From: an uncultured Oscillospiraceae bacterium
GTDB lineage: Bacteria; Bacillota; Clostridia; Oscillospirales; Oscillospiraceae
NCBI GenBank assembly: GCA_949841355.1
Contig: CATKZP010000015.1
Span: forward strand, 1-64,000
Direction of reading: 5' to 3'
Length of the DNA stretch: 64,000 bases
Part shown: piece after piece, positions 49,665 to 58,949 of the stretch
Layout: the number at the start of each line of letters is the position of its first letter
Numbering within the stretch: position 1 is the first letter of the stretch
The notes under the pieces: generated by a model
Told to the model about the DNA's origin: nothing
The model's input: the letters and a program-made list of their open reading frames with translations, nothing else
Database searches by the model: none
Program-made: the position numbers and the translations under genes

Positions 49665-51779
49665 ATGAAAAAAATGATGAATCGCGCGTTGTCAATCGCT
49701 TTAGCCCTCATCATGTGCGTAGGGATGCTGTCGCTGAGCGCATTCGCGGCGGAGAGCACCAAATGCAGCGATCCGCTGGGCCTGAACTCCAGTGGAGAGC
49801 ATACCTGGTATCAGGGCATTTGCGTGTGGTGTCAGGAGCCGCAGAATGGCTCTGCCGACGTGGAAACCGACGATGCCACAAAGCCTGGGAACGTCCAGGA
49901 GCCCGAAAACAGCAAGGACGACAGCAAAAATGATGGCAAGGACGACGGCAAGAAAGGCCCCTGCACCGGTGGGTGCCGGTATGTCGATGGCAAGTGCCTT
50001 TACTGTGGTTCGATTCAGGTAGGAACAGACCCTGAGCCCAGCAAGCCCGGCGGCTCGTTCTCTCCCTATGAATACCATCTGGAGAGCGAGTGCACCCCCG
50101 GTCCGTGGCAGTATGACGAAAATACCAAGGAGCACTATCGGACCTGCAATAAAAATGATAGCCGCTGCCCGCGGGAAAAAGACATGTACGAGATGAACCG
50201 CGGAGCGTGCACTTATGGTGAGATGGACCAGCAGGGCTATCAAACCTGCAAGGTGTGCGGCCACCAGAAGTCCTCTGTGACCGTTGGCCCTGGCGATGAC
50301 GGATACTGCAAGGATCACGAGTTTGGCAACACATACCAGCGCGGCGAGGGCAGCCACAGGCTGAACTGCATGAATTGCTCTTATGCGACCGACTGGGAGA
50401 TGTGCGACTGGGAAATCGAGTACAAGGGCGGCAGCAATGTGGCGATTGCCTATGTCTGCTCTGTCTGCGGCAACTCAAAGAGCATTAATAATGTTCCTGT
50501 GTGCGACCCCAAGAACCCGGCTAAGGGTCATGATTGGCGGGTCAACCGCACCGAGCTGGCTGCGGACGGCAAGACGATGCTCACCATTGTGAGGTGTGAG
50601 AACTGCGGCGCTGAAATGGTCGATGGCAAGTGTGACTCCCCGGAGGGGTTCTACACGCTGACCATCCAGTATGTCTATGAGGACGGCGGAGAAGCCAGCA
50701 AGACTGTGACTGGAGCTTACGCCAAGGGCGCTCACTATGATGTGAAGTCGCCGGAAATTGATGGCTACACGGCGGACCGGAGTGTGGTGAGCGGCGATAT
50801 GCCCGCCGCAGACCTTACGGTGACGGTGACCTATACAGCCAACGCCTATACCCTGACCATCAAGTACGTGTATGAGGATAACAATGGGCTAATCTATACA
50901 TACACGGATGATGTGGCTGTGGGTGAGAAGTACGACGTAAAGTCTGTGGAAGCGCCCAGGGGCTATGAACTGGCGGACAGCAATCAGAGCAGCGTGACGG
51001 GCACGATGCCCGCGAAGGACCTAGAGCTCACGGTGAGCTATAAGGCCATCTCTTACACTTGGACCATCCTCTACGTGGATGAGCAGGGCGAGCCGATGGA
51101 AGGCATGGAGACCTTTGTTAAGCCCTTCAACGTAAACGAGATCAAATCCCTGGAAAGCGTGACCTCTCCCACCAAAGAGGGCTACACGACCAGCGATGCC
51201 GTGGTGGCTGCGCCCACTGATATCGGAGACATCACGGTCAAGGTCGTTTACACCCTCAGCGCCGACTTCAGCCTGACCGTCATCCACCGCTATGTGGCTC
51301 TGGACGGCACCGTCAGCGAAACCACCGAGGATTTGGGCAAGTATAAGATTGGCGGCAGCTACGCCACCAATCCACAAAACCGGGAGGGCTACACCCTTTC
51401 CGCCACTCCGGACAACGCCAACGGCGTTTTTGAGGCCAAGGACGTGACCGTAATTTACGTCTACAATGCCAACGAGCCCGTCGAGCAGCCCGACGACAAT
51501 GGCGGCAATACCCCTGACCCCATTCCGCCGGAGCCTTCTGTAGAGATCAATGAGCCCGAGGTGCCTCTGGCCGAGGAACCCGGCACGGAGATCGAGGAGC
51601 CCAGCGTGCCCAAGGCTGAGGAGCCGGTGACTGAGATTGAGGACCCCGGCGTACCCATGGCCGACGTGCCTGAGACCGGGGATAAGTCCCTGCTCTGGGG
51701 ATGCCTCAGCTTGATTTCCGGCGTCGGCCTGGCGCTCCTGGCCATGATGGACAAGAAGCGAAAGGACGCCGGGAAATAA
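49665..51779 (+). CDS. Secreted surface protein with CxxC region, MucBP-like repeats, VPETGD anchor
   Basis: 704 residues from ATG 49665. A signal peptide (1-29, ...LSLSAFA) is followed by a Cys-rich part with many CxxC pairs (CVWC, CLYC, CKVC, CMNC, CSVC, CENC) likely binding zinc. Four MucBP/Flg_new-like repeats follow (YTLTIQYVYEDGG..., YTLTIKYVYEDNN..., YTWTILYVDEQGE..., FSLTVIHRYVALDG...). A Pro/Glu stalk with repeats of (E)EPxVPxAEEP leads to DVPETGD, a hydrophobic helix and KKRKDAGK. MucBP-like repeats bind mucin or polysaccharide in other Firmicutes. It is the counterpart of the 1021-residue protein in locus A. Confidence 0.88.
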   Translation: MKKMMNRALSIALALIMCVGMLSLSAFAAESTKCSDPLGLNSSGEHTWYQGICVWCQEPQNGSADVETDDATKPGNVQEPENSKDDSKNDGKDDGKKGPCTGGCRYVDGKCLYCGSIQVGTDPEPSKPGGSFSPYEYHLESECTPGPWQYDENTKEHYRTCNKNDSRCPREKDMYEMNRGACTYGEMDQQGYQTCKVCGHQKSSVTVGPGDDGYCKDHEFGNTYQRGEGSHRLNCMNCSYATDWEMCDWEIEYKGGSNVAIAYVCSVCGNSKSINNVPVCDPKNPAKGHDWRVNRTELAADGKTMLTIVRCENCGAEMVDGKCDSPEGFYTLTIQYVYEDGGEASKTVTGAYAKGAHYDVKSPEIDGYTADRSVVSGDMPAADLTVTVTYTANAYTLTIKYVYEDNNGLIYTYTDDVAVGEKYDVKSVEAPRGYELADSNQSSVTGTMPAKDLELTVSYKAISYTWTILYVDEQGEPMEGMETFVKPFNVNEIKSLESVTSPTKEGYTTSDAVVAAPTDIGDITVKVVYTLSADFSLTVIHRYVALDGTVSETTEDLGKYKIGGSYATNPQNREGYTLSATPDNANGVFEAKDVTVIYVYNANEPVEQPDDNGGNTPDPIPPEPSVEINEPEVPLAEEPGTEIEEPSVPKAEEPVTEIEDPGVPMADVPETGDKSLLWGCLSLISGVGLALLAMMDKKRKDAGK

Positions 51780-51809
51780 GCTCCACGCGCAGGCCCTGAA
51801 CCAAACGCA

Positions 51810-51842
51810 AGTGCGGCCCGGGAAACCGGGCCGCACTTTTTA
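51810..51842 (+). terminator. Strong terminator between surface gene B and sortase B
   Basis: AGTGCGGCCCGG-GAAA-CCGGGCCGCACT followed by TTTTT. Confidence 0.85.
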
Positions 51843-51861
51843 ACAAAGGGAGGAACGACTG

Positions 51862-52716
51862 ATGGGGAAAAAGATGCGCGCCGCCCTGACGGCGCTGCTG
51901 GCGGCGGTATTTCTGTGCAGCGCGGCCTCTACGGCCTGGCATCTGCTTCAATACTGGAAGATTGGCGGCGACCGCCAGGAGGCGGAGCAGATCGCGGGAT
52001 TGGACTCCGCCCAGCCCACGCTTTCGCCCGCGCCCCCAGAGACGCCCGAAGCGCAGCCCGAGCCCACCGCGCCTTCGGAAACGCCCGAGCCTCTGCCCCA
52101 GGAGGCCGCCGCTCTGGAGGATGTGGACCTGGAGGCCCTGCGCAGGGTGAACGGGGACGTGCTTGGCTGGATCATGATTCCAGGCACAGAGCTGTCCTAC
52201 CCCGTGGTGCAGGGGACGGACAACCGCTATTACCTCACCCATAACTGGAAAAAGGAGCCCAGCAGCGGCGGCGCGGTGTTTTTGGAGTCTACCAACAGCC
52301 CGGACTTCACCGGCTTCAACACCATCATTTACGCCCACCGGATGAACAACGACACCATGTTTGGCACGCTGAAATACTATGACAGCCAGGACTTCTGGCA
52401 GGCCCACCCCAGCGTCTATGTGGTGGCGGGGGAGACGGCGCGGCGCTACGACATATTCGCCGCCTGGGAAGTCGGCGTCCGGGACATCGTCTACCGCCTT
52501 GACCTGGAGGAGAGCGCCTTGGAGGAGGAGTTCATCCAGACCTGTGTGGACAGCTCACAGATCGACACGGGCCTGCGCCCCGGCGCGGACGACCGGGTGC
52601 TTACTCTGTCTACCTGCACGGGCTTGGGGGCCTCCCCAAACCGCTGGATCGTGCAGGGCTATCTGGCCCAGGAGTACCCCCTGGCTCCGGCGGGGGAGAG
52701 GAGCGGCGCACCCTGA
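51862..52716 (+). CDS. srtB: Class B sortase, locus B
   Basis: 284 residues (AGGGAGG SD). Anchor helix (8-25), Pro/Glu-rich linker, then catalytic His159 (YAHRMNN), Cys252 (TLSTC) and Arg261 (NRWIV). It shares LEDVDLxALxxVNxDVxGWIxIPxTELSYPV with the locus A sortase, so the two are recent paralogues with the same preceding stalk. Its stop codon is inside a hairpin shared with the convergent reductase gene. Confidence 0.93.
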   Translation: MGKKMRAALTALLAAVFLCSAASTAWHLLQYWKIGGDRQEAEQIAGLDSAQPTLSPAPPETPEAQPEPTAPSETPEPLPQEAAALEDVDLEALRRVNGDVLGWIMIPGTELSYPVVQGTDNRYYLTHNWKKEPSSGGAVFLESTNSPDFTGFNTIIYAHRMNNDTMFGTLKYYDSQDFWQAHPSVYVVAGETARRYDIFAAWEVGVRDIVYRLDLEESALEEEFIQTCVDSSQIDTGLRPGADDRVLTLSTCTGLGASPNRWIVQGYLAQEYPLAPAGERSGAP

Positions 52717-52735
52717 GTCGCCGGTTCAGGGTGCG
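52707..52735. terminator. Shared hairpin covering both convergent stop codons
   Basis: CGCACCCTGA (52707-52716) pairs with TCAGGGTGCG (52726-52735). The TGA of the sortase gene and the TGA of the convergent reductase gene are the symmetric ends of the two arms. Confidence 0.75.
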
Positions 52736-53883
52736 GACTGGAAGAGCTGGGCGGCATTCCTCATCCGCTGGGCGATCTGTACTCCGAAGGGACAGCGGCC
52801 CTCGCAGCTCTTACAGCCGACGCACTCATCGGCGTGGTGGTCCAGCGCCAGGTAGTGAGCCCGCACCGTGGCGGGTACGTCCGGCTGCATGGAGGCCAGA
52901 TCGTAATATTTATTCACCATGGCGATGTCGATGTTGGCAGGACAGGGCTTGCAGTGGCCGCAGTAGGTGCATTCCCCCTGGCCGAAGGTGTGGCGGGGCG
53001 CACGGGCCAGTACGCTGGCGTAGTCCTTTTCCTCCTCGGAGGCGCTCTCATAGGCCGCGGCCTGCTCCACATGCTCCGGGGTGTCGTACCCCGCCAGCAC
53101 CGACGCCACGGCGGGCCGGGTGAGGCAGTAGTGAATGCACTGCACCGGGGTGAGCGCCGCGCCGAAGGGGGAGCGCTGGGCGTCAAACAGCCGCCCGCCG
53201 GCGTAGGGCTTCATCACCGTCAGCCCCACGTTGTGCTGTTCGCACAGCCGGTAGAGCTGGGCGCGCTGGGGGTCGATGCCCCCCAGGTCCGCCTGATAAT
53301 TCTCCCAATCAAAATAGGCGTCCAGATCGTCGCTGGAGGGGTGCATATCAAAGGCGGGGTTGACGCTGAACAGCATCATTTCCACCAGCCCATGCTCCAC
53401 CGCCCGCCGGGCCATGGCGGGGTTGTGGGTGCTCATGCCGATATGGCGGATTCTGCCCTGGGCCTTCAGCTCCAAAACATAGTCCAGATAGGGGCCGCCC
53501 ATGGCGTTTTCCCAGTCCTGCTCGGTGTCCACAAAGTGGATCATGCCCAGGTCGATGTAATCGGTCTGGAGCCGTGCCAGCAGGTCCTCAAAAGCGATCC
53601 GGCACTGCTCCACGTCCCGGGTGCGGACATACTGCCCATCCTGCCAGGTGGAGCCGATGTGGCCTTGGATGTGCCAGCGCTCCCGCCGCCCCGCCAGGGC
53701 CAGGCCCAGGCTGGTGCGCACTTCGGGGTTGGACATCCAGCAGTCCAGAATATTGATGCCCAGCTCCTGCGCCCGGTCCAGGACGGCTTTGCACTCCTGG
53801 GCGCTGTGGCGCTCCATCCACTCCGCGCCGAAGCCGATCTCGCTGACCATCAGGCCGGTTTTTCCCAATACGCGGTATTTCAT
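52726..53883 (-). CDS. Aldo/keto reductase with C-terminal 4Fe-4S domain
   Basis: 385 residues. An N-terminal TIM-barrel (MKYRVLGKTGLMVSEIGFGAEW, YIDLGMIHFVD, AQGRIRHIGMSTHN) is followed by a C-terminal domain with two ferredoxin-type clusters, CTYCGHCKPCP and CVGCKSCEGRCPFGV. This group of oxidoreductases is common in anaerobes; redox partner and substrate are unknown. In the AKR part the usual catalytic Tyr is not clear. Co-directional with the ArsC-like gene 15 bp upstream. Confidence 0.9.
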   Translation of the reverse strand: MKYRVLGKTGLMVSEIGFGAEWMERHSAQECKAVLDRAQELGINILDCWMSNPEVRTSLGLALAGRRERWHIQGHIGSTWQDGQYVRTRDVEQCRIAFEDLLARLQTDYIDLGMIHFVDTEQDWENAMGGPYLDYVLELKAQGRIRHIGMSTHNPAMARRAVEHGLVEMMLFSVNPAFDMHPSSDDLDAYFDWENYQADLGGIDPQRAQLYRLCEQHNVGLTVMKPYAGGRLFDAQRSPFGAALTPVQCIHYCLTRPAVASVLAGYDTPEHVEQAAAYESASEEEKDYASVLARAPRHTFGQGECTYCGHCKPCPANIDIAMVNKYYDLASMQPDVPATVRAHYLALDHHADECVGCKSCEGRCPFGVQIAQRMRNAAQLFQSAP

Positions 53884-53898
53884 GGCTGTGCTCCCCCC

Positions 53899-54264
53899 TC
53901 AAGCGTTGGTTTTGCCGCCCAGAGCGGCGGCCCAATCCGCCTCCCGGAAGCCGGCCAGCACAAAGCCGTCCCCCACCAGCAGGGGCCGTTTCACCAGCAT
54001 TCCGTCCGATGCCAGCAGGGTCAGCTGCTCCTCTTCGCTCATGCCGGGCAGCTTGTCCTTCAGCCCCAGCTCCTTGTACTTCAGGCCGCTGGTGTTGAAG
54101 AATTTTTTCAGCGGCAGGCCGCTGCGCTCCCACCACTGACGCAGCTCGGCCGCGGTGGGGGGATCGTCCTTGATGTGGCGGGCCGTGAAGGCTGCGCCCT
54201 GCGCCTCCAGCCACTTCCGGGCCTTCTGGCAGGTGGAGCATTTTGGATATTCCAAGAATAACAT
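53899..54264 (-). CDS. ArsC/YffB-family thioredoxin-fold protein
   Basis: 121 residues from ATG 54264 with SD AGGAGG. LEYPKCSTCQKARKWLEAQG gives the CxxC motif (Cys near 8 and 11) typical of ArsC-like/Spx-related proteins; RHIKDDPPTAAELRQWWERSGLPLKKFFNTSG and KRPLLVGDGFVLAGFREADW complete the fold. Family members range from arsenate reductase to redox regulators. No arsenic genes are nearby, so a general redox role is more likely. Confidence 0.85.
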   Translation of the reverse strand: MLFLEYPKCSTCQKARKWLEAQGAAFTARHIKDDPPTAAELRQWWERSGLPLKKFFNTSGLKYKELGLKDKLPGMSEEEQLTLLASDGMLVKRPLLVGDGFVLAGFREADWAAALGGKTNA

Positions 54265-54332
54265 GGCAGACACCTCCTGAGGACATTATAAAGGGAAAAG
54301 CCGCGCAAGTCAAACCTGGAGAGCGGCGGCGC

Positions 54333-55571
54333 TCAGAGGGAGTCCAGCCTGCGGAACACCCTGCGGGAGTAGAGGGCGATGAGTGCTGCGGCCACACTCA
54401 CGCCCATCAGCACCGCCCAGGCGGGACAGATCTCAAACAGCCCGCCATAGACGGCCTGGCCCAGAGGAGAGGCGCAGTTGGAAACCGCCATAATAAACGC
54501 CATCACCTTGCCCAGAAGCTCTGGAGGCGTCTGCCGTTGGGCGGCGGTGCTTAGCTGTACGATCAGCATGGTGGACAGAACCATGATGGAAAAGCTCATG
54601 GCTGTGATGACCCACCATGCGGCGCGGAGCGGCGCTCCCGGGAGCAGAGCTGCCCCCATGACAGCCGCCGTCAGGCTGGCACAGAGCAGGATAGCGCTGC
54701 CTTGACGCAGGCGCAGTCGCTCTCCCAGACAGGCCGCCAGCAGCCCGCCCAGCAGTCCGCCCAGCCCCATGGACGCCTGGGTGAATCCCAGGCGTGTGTC
54801 GCTCATGCCCAGCACCTGCACCACGCCTACGGGGATGCCCACGATCAGCGCGGCGGACAGGACCAGATTGAACAGCGCCAGCACCAGCATCACGGACAGG
54901 AACACCGGCTTTTCCCGCCGGCAGAAGCGCCAGCTCTCATCCAGGTCCTGCGCCACCGTGGACAGCACGCCACCCGCTCCGGGCCGGGGATGGTGAGGGA
55001 TGCGGATGAACAGCTCCATGACGGCGGAGAGGAAGAAGCAGGCGGTACTCACCCACAGAATGGGCCGAATGCCGAAAGCGCCGAAAAGCATTCCGCCTGC
55101 CGCCGGGCCCAGCAGCCCGGCCAGGGTGCTGACCATGTTGATGACTGCGTTGGCGGAGGTCAGCCGTTCCGGCCGGACCAGAAGAGGGACGCTGGCCTGC
55201 ACCGCGGGCTGATAGGCCCCCGCGATGCCGTAGAGGATCATGAGAAAGGCGGCGATCAGGGGGACGAGCTGCGCCTGCTCCAGCAGAAGGGTGAAGGCCA
55301 GCGTCAGCCCCGCTGTGGAGAAGTCCAGCGCCGCCATGATGTTCTGCTTGTTTACCCGGTCCGCCACCACGCCTCCGATGGGGGAGCACAGTACGGCGGG
55401 GATGAATGCCGCCGCTCCCACTGCGCCTAATAGGGCGGGGGACCCGGTTTGGCGGAGAAGGTACAGGGGCAGGGCAAAGCGCAGGATGACATTGCCGAAC
55501 AGCGAGATGATCTGTCCGGCTACCACCAGGGCGAAGTCCCGCTCAAACAGAGGTGTCTTTGATTGTTTCAT
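54333..55571 (-). CDS. MFS efflux transporter
   Basis: 412 residues, twelve TM helices: FALVVAGQIISLFGNVILRFALPLYLL at the start and motif A-like GGVVADRVNKQNIMAA between TM2 and TM3 place it in the drug/macrolide-type efflux group (MFS_3, EntS-like). Preceded by a 17-bp TetR-type operator (AAACCGACCGTCGGTTT) and adjacent to a TetR regulator, which suggests induction by a toxic compound. Confidence 0.88.
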   Translation of the reverse strand: MKQSKTPLFERDFALVVAGQIISLFGNVILRFALPLYLLRQTGSPALLGAVGAAAFIPAVLCSPIGGVVADRVNKQNIMAALDFSTAGLTLAFTLLLEQAQLVPLIAAFLMILYGIAGAYQPAVQASVPLLVRPERLTSANAVINMVSTLAGLLGPAAGGMLFGAFGIRPILWVSTACFFLSAVMELFIRIPHHPRPGAGGVLSTVAQDLDESWRFCRREKPVFLSVMLVLALFNLVLSAALIVGIPVGVVQVLGMSDTRLGFTQASMGLGGLLGGLLAACLGERLRLRQGSAILLCASLTAAVMGAALLPGAPLRAAWWVITAMSFSIMVLSTMLIVQLSTAAQRQTPPELLGKVMAFIMAVSNCASPLGQAVYGGLFEICPAWAVLMGVSVAAALIALYSRRVFRRLDSL

Positions 55572-55590
55572 GGTTAAACTCCTCTCAAAT

Positions 55591-55607
55591 AAACCGACCG
55601 TCGGTTT
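55591..55607. promoter_or_regulatory. TetR-type operator upstream of the MFS gene
   Basis: AAACCGACCGTCGGTTT, an odd-centred perfect palindrome with 8-bp arms, 20 bp before the MFS start codon. The likely binding site of the neighbouring TetR protein. Confidence 0.7.
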
Positions 55608-55670
55608 TTATATTTCCAAAAAGAAACCACCCATTCCGGCAGTTTCCTTTCAGCGATGTTTTTCCTGGTC

Positions 55671-55835
55671 TAGGCGCCGTTTGAACATTGGCGATGTGCC
55701 CAGCGGCGAGGAATTTTTTCGCCAGACGAGGCGATTTGACGCCGAAATACTTTGCGTATTTCAAGCCAAATCAACGACATATGGCGGAAAAAGACCCGTC
55801 GCTTGGGTATATTGGCAATTTTCAAACAAGCCCTA
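55671..55835. mobile_element. MITE-like palindromic element, copy B (165 bp)
   Basis: TA-bounded (55671-55672, 55834-55835) with ends GGCGCCGTTTGAACATTGGC and, on the other strand, GGGCTTGTTTGAAAATTGCC. It matches copy A at both ends (for instance TGGCGGAAAAAGACCC and GCTTGGG) but has about 48 extra bases in the middle. The TA with the next C gives the TAG stop of the TetR gene on the minus strand. Confidence 0.8.
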
Positions 55836-56495
55836 GAGGGGATGGCGGGCCATCTCCCCGTACCGCACCAGGGTGTCCACGATCTCCTCGTCGATGAGCC
55901 CTTCAATGCCAAAGCAGCTGAACAGCTGGTTATAGATGGCGCACCGGGCGCGGATCTCCTCCGGGGCGGTGGGCTGGACGATGGGGTTGATCCAGACGTC
56001 GGACAGCATCATCATGGCCTCCGCCAGCGCTTTGGGGTGATCGGTGTGGATGGAGCCGTCGGCCATGCCCTGGCGGATGATGGGCTCCACGAACACAGGG
56101 ACCACCTCGGTGAAGATGCTGCGCATTTCAGTGGTCAGGAATTTGGCATGATCCAGCAGATAGGGCATCATGCAGAACATTTTCGCCTGCCGCTCTGGTT
56201 GGAGAGAGGCTTTAAATATGGCCCGCAGCTTCTCCAGGCCGTTTAACCCGGGGTTGTCCCGAAACTGAGAGAGCACTTCGGCGTTGCGTCGGCCGATGCG
56301 GTCGCATACGGAATAGAAGATGTCCTCCTTAGAGGTGAAATGGTGGTAGATAGCTCCCTTGGAAAGCCCCGTGGCCGTTATGATATCCTGGAGGGAAGCT
56401 CGGTCGTAGCCCTTTTCAATGAACAGCCGCTCCGCCACGTCCAGGATTTTCTGCACGGTCTGTTCTGGATGTTTATTGCGCGGCACAGCTCTCAC
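55833..56495 (-). CDS. TetR/AcrR-family regulator
   Basis: 220 residues. The helix-turn-helix part is TVQKILDVAERLFIEKGYDRASLQDIITATGLSKGAIYHHFTSKEDIF, textbook TetR. The ligand domain is helical and unassigned. The gene ends inside the MITE-like element. It is transcribed toward, and probably with, the MFS gene, although the MITE lies between them. A partly symmetric site (56501-56521) in its own leader suggests autoregulation. Confidence 0.92.
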   Translation of the reverse strand: MRAVPRNKHPEQTVQKILDVAERLFIEKGYDRASLQDIITATGLSKGAIYHHFTSKEDIFYSVCDRIGRRNAEVLSQFRDNPGLNGLEKLRAIFKASLQPERQAKMFCMMPYLLDHAKFLTTEMRSIFTEVVPVFVEPIIRQGMADGSIHTDHPKALAEAMMMLSDVWINPIVQPTAPEEIRARCAIYNQLFSCFGIEGLIDEEIVDTLVRYGEMARHPL

Positions 56496-56500
56496 CTCTT

Positions 56501-56521
56501 AAACAAACTGTTGGTCTGTTT
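56501..56521. promoter_or_regulatory. Partly symmetric operator upstream of TetR gene
   Basis: AAACA and TGTTT ends with AC/GT inside; about 14 of 21 positions are dyad-symmetric. It resembles the AAACCGAC site before the MFS gene only in its ends. Confidence 0.4.
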
Positions 56522-56565
56522 CTAAAATACCACACTGCCGCCCCAGTGTCAACGGCGGCTTGCAG

Positions 56566-56597
56566 GAAAAAGGCAGGGCGCTTGAGCACCCTGCCCT
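56566..56597 (-). terminator. Terminator of the MCP/FIST operon
   Basis: GGCAGGG / CCCTGCC stem with a 10-nt loop; on the minus strand it is followed by TTTTTC. Confidence 0.7.
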
Positions 56598-56706
56598 TAT
56601 TTTACAGCGGCCGCGCCCCGCGCCTGTCCGTTCCGCCGTGGGAAGATGTGCGCCCACTCAGCTTCATGGCGAAGGCGCTTCGGGTTAAGGCTTGGTTGCG
56701 AACGAT

Positions 56707-57648
56707 TCAGCCGTTGGTCTGCATATCCCGAACCAGCGGGGAGATCTGGGAGATGATATTGTCCATATCCTCGAACATGGCGCTCTTGGTGGTGCCCAGG
56801 CGGCTGGCAGAATCAATATGGGTGACCACCTCCTGATATTGACTCTGGATGTGGTCGAAGAACTGGCACAGCACCTGCAATTCCCCCTGGGAGGCCTGGA
56901 TGACCCCGGCAATGCCGCCCTGAACGGAGACGGCGCCCTCCGCCGCGGCGGTGATCTTCTCAAAGCTCCCCTCGGTCTGGCCCACGATGGCGGTGCTTTG
57001 GCCCAGGGTTTGCTCCGCGCTAGAAATGCTCTGGCTCAGCTCCCCGGCGCGAGTCTCTACGTCGTTTACGCCGCTGTCCACCTCGCCTGCCAGAGCCTTG
57101 ATTTCCTCCGCCAAGGTTTTGACCTGAGTGGCCACGACCGCAAACCCCCGGCCCTCCTGCCCGGCACGGGCGGCCTCAATCGAGGCGTTGATGGCCAGAA
57201 TATTGGTCTGCTCCGCGATAGACACGATCTTGCCCATGGACTGCTGAATGCTTCGGATGGCGGTCTCCAGGTGGTCGAAGGTTTCCGACATGGCGTTGAA
57301 GGACTGCTGCACCCGCGCGGAGACATGCTCCAAATCGCCCATCTGGCTGCGGGCCTCGGCCACCGACTGGCCGATTTCATCCCGGACTTGGCCGAACTGC
57401 TCCGCCGTCTGGCTGATGCTGGAGAAGGACTCCCCCAGCTGCTGGAGCTTGGCCTGGAACTGCTCCCCCTCCCGAAGCACGCCGGCGAAGGAGTCGCCCA
57501 CTTGGCTCAGCTCCCAGAGGGAGGACACTTCCTTTTTCACCAGCTCCTGCTGGTACTGCTTCAGGCTGCCCGCCATATGCAGAACCGGATAGAGGTCCTG
57601 CTTCTGCTGAGCCTGACGGGGCTGACGGTCCGTTTTCTTAAACAGCAT
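56707..57648 (-). CDS. Soluble methyl-accepting chemotaxis-type protein
   Basis: 313 residues with no TM helix. Residues 80-313 are a continuous coiled coil with the conserved signalling tip [40 protein letters not shown]. The first 80 residues are helical without a recognised sensor domain. Coupled (14 bp) to the FIST-domain gene upstream, which could supply the sensing function in trans. No cheA/cheW in the window. Confidence 0.92.
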   Translation of the reverse strand: MLFKKTDRQPRQAQQKQDLYPVLHMAGSLKQYQQELVKKEVSSLWELSQVGDSFAGVLREGEQFQAKLQQLGESFSSISQTAEQFGQVRDEIGQSVAEARSQMGDLEHVSARVQQSFNAMSETFDHLETAIRSIQQSMGKIVSIAEQTNILAINASIEAARAGQEGRGFAVVATQVKTLAEEIKALAGEVDSGVNDVETRAGELSQSISSAEQTLGQSTAIVGQTEGSFEKITAAAEGAVSVQGGIAGVIQASQGELQVLCQFFDHIQSQYQEVVTHIDSASRLGTTKSAMFEDMDNIISQISPLVRDMQTNG

Positions 57649-57662
57649 GACCGATTCCTCCT

Positions 57663-58718
57663 TTATTCAAAGACCACACAGGTCATGGACTGGTTGACGA
57701 ACCGGTTGTTATAGTGCTCGCCGTAGCCGACAAAGCCCGCGTGATTGCCCAGGGCCGCCATGTCCCGCAGGTAGTTTTGCATGTATCCCTGCTCAGAGAA
57801 CAGCTTATAGCGGAACAGGCAGTTCACCGAGAAGATGGCCGAGCGCCGGGGGAACTCCCGGCAGATCTGCTGGATGGTGCTCTGAACGATGGCGCGGTAA
57901 TCGCCCAGCTCCAGCAGGATGAGCACGTCGGAGTCGTTCACCTGCCGGAAGCAGGCCAGGGCATTGCCCTGGACCTCTTTGATGGAGATGATGCAGGTGT
58001 CGTCCCCGTTGAGCTTGCCGAAGGGGTTTTGGAAGGTCCGGGTGAGGATCTCCTCGTCGGTGACGTGGAGGATGTCCTTATATACCTGCTTGGCGCTCTT
58101 GCCGTTGAGGGCTCCCAGGATATAGTTGGCCCGGTCGGTGCCCGAGGCCACGAAGCGGTAGTCCCCCATCTGGTGGTAGATGTTTTCCTTATAGGTCTTG
58201 ACCCGGCCGTTCTGGTTGCGCACCAGGCCATAGGCCACGGCGTCCTGATATACCCGGCCGTTGGCGGATACCCGCCCCTGGTCGCCGGTGCCCCCCACCA
58301 AGGAGATGCCCCGCTTGCGCAGGGCGGTGTTGATGGTGGTGAGCACGCACGCGTCATTGCCCGCGCAGAAGTCGATGCACACGGTGTCCCGTTCGCTGCC
58401 GCCCACCGTCTGCATGTCCCGCTCCAGGCGCTGTATGTATCTTACCGGCATAGTGGACGCCTGTTCCAATACGTTGGCGGCGGCGGTAATGCCGTCGGAA
58501 AAGGCGATGACGCCCACCCCGTTTTCCACCACGCCCATCTGATAGCTCATGCCGATGCAGCCAATGCTGGGCACACCGGGAAAGCGCTTTTCCAGCGCCG
58601 CCACGTGGCTTTCGAACTGGTCGTTGTTGGATAACAGCATAATAAATTGCGGATTATGGAGCCCCTGGACCGCCTCGTCCAGATTTCCCCGCTGGCTCAT
58701 GCCAAAAAATTGCTTCAT
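57663..58718 (-). CDS. FIST-domain sensory protein
   Basis: 351 residues from ATG 58718 (GAGGAGG SD). FIST N (about 25-220, [28 protein letters not shown]) and FIST C (about 225-345, [22 protein letters not shown] ... [10 protein letters not shown]). FIST is a predicted small-ligand-binding sensory module often linked to chemotaxis or c-di-GMP proteins. First gene of the two-gene operon with the soluble MCP. Confidence 0.88.
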   Translation of the reverse strand: MKQFFGMSQRGNLDEAVQGLHNPQFIMLLSNNDQFESHVAALEKRFPGVPSIGCIGMSYQMGVVENGVGVIAFSDGITAAANVLEQASTMPVRYIQRLERDMQTVGGSERDTVCIDFCAGNDACVLTTINTALRKRGISLVGGTGDQGRVSANGRVYQDAVAYGLVRNQNGRVKTYKENIYHQMGDYRFVASGTDRANYILGALNGKSAKQVYKDILHVTDEEILTRTFQNPFGKLNGDDTCIISIKEVQGNALACFRQVNDSDVLILLELGDYRAIVQSTIQQICREFPRRSAIFSVNCLFRYKLFSEQGYMQNYLRDMAALGNHAGFVGYGEHYNNRFVNQSMTCVVFE

Positions 58719-58861
58719 GCTTTTGTCCTCCTCTCTGGGTCTTATAATCGTATGCATTATAAAATAAAATGACCAGTGTGTCAATCATTTGATAAGGAAG
58801 AGAACCGCCGCCATGCGCCGGTGCGGCGGGCTGAAATACCCGGAGTTTGCGAAAAGAAGGA

Positions 58862-58890
58862 TTGATTTATGCCCCTTTTGATGATATACT
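58862..58890 (+). promoter_or_regulatory. Promoter of the LacI-family gene
   Basis: TTGATT-N17-TATACT, about 60 bp before the start codon. Confidence 0.75.
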
Positions 58891-58949
58891 GAATATTACA
58901 TTCAAGCGCCCGATGGTTGGGCGCTTTCTTCGAAATGAAACAGGCGGTG

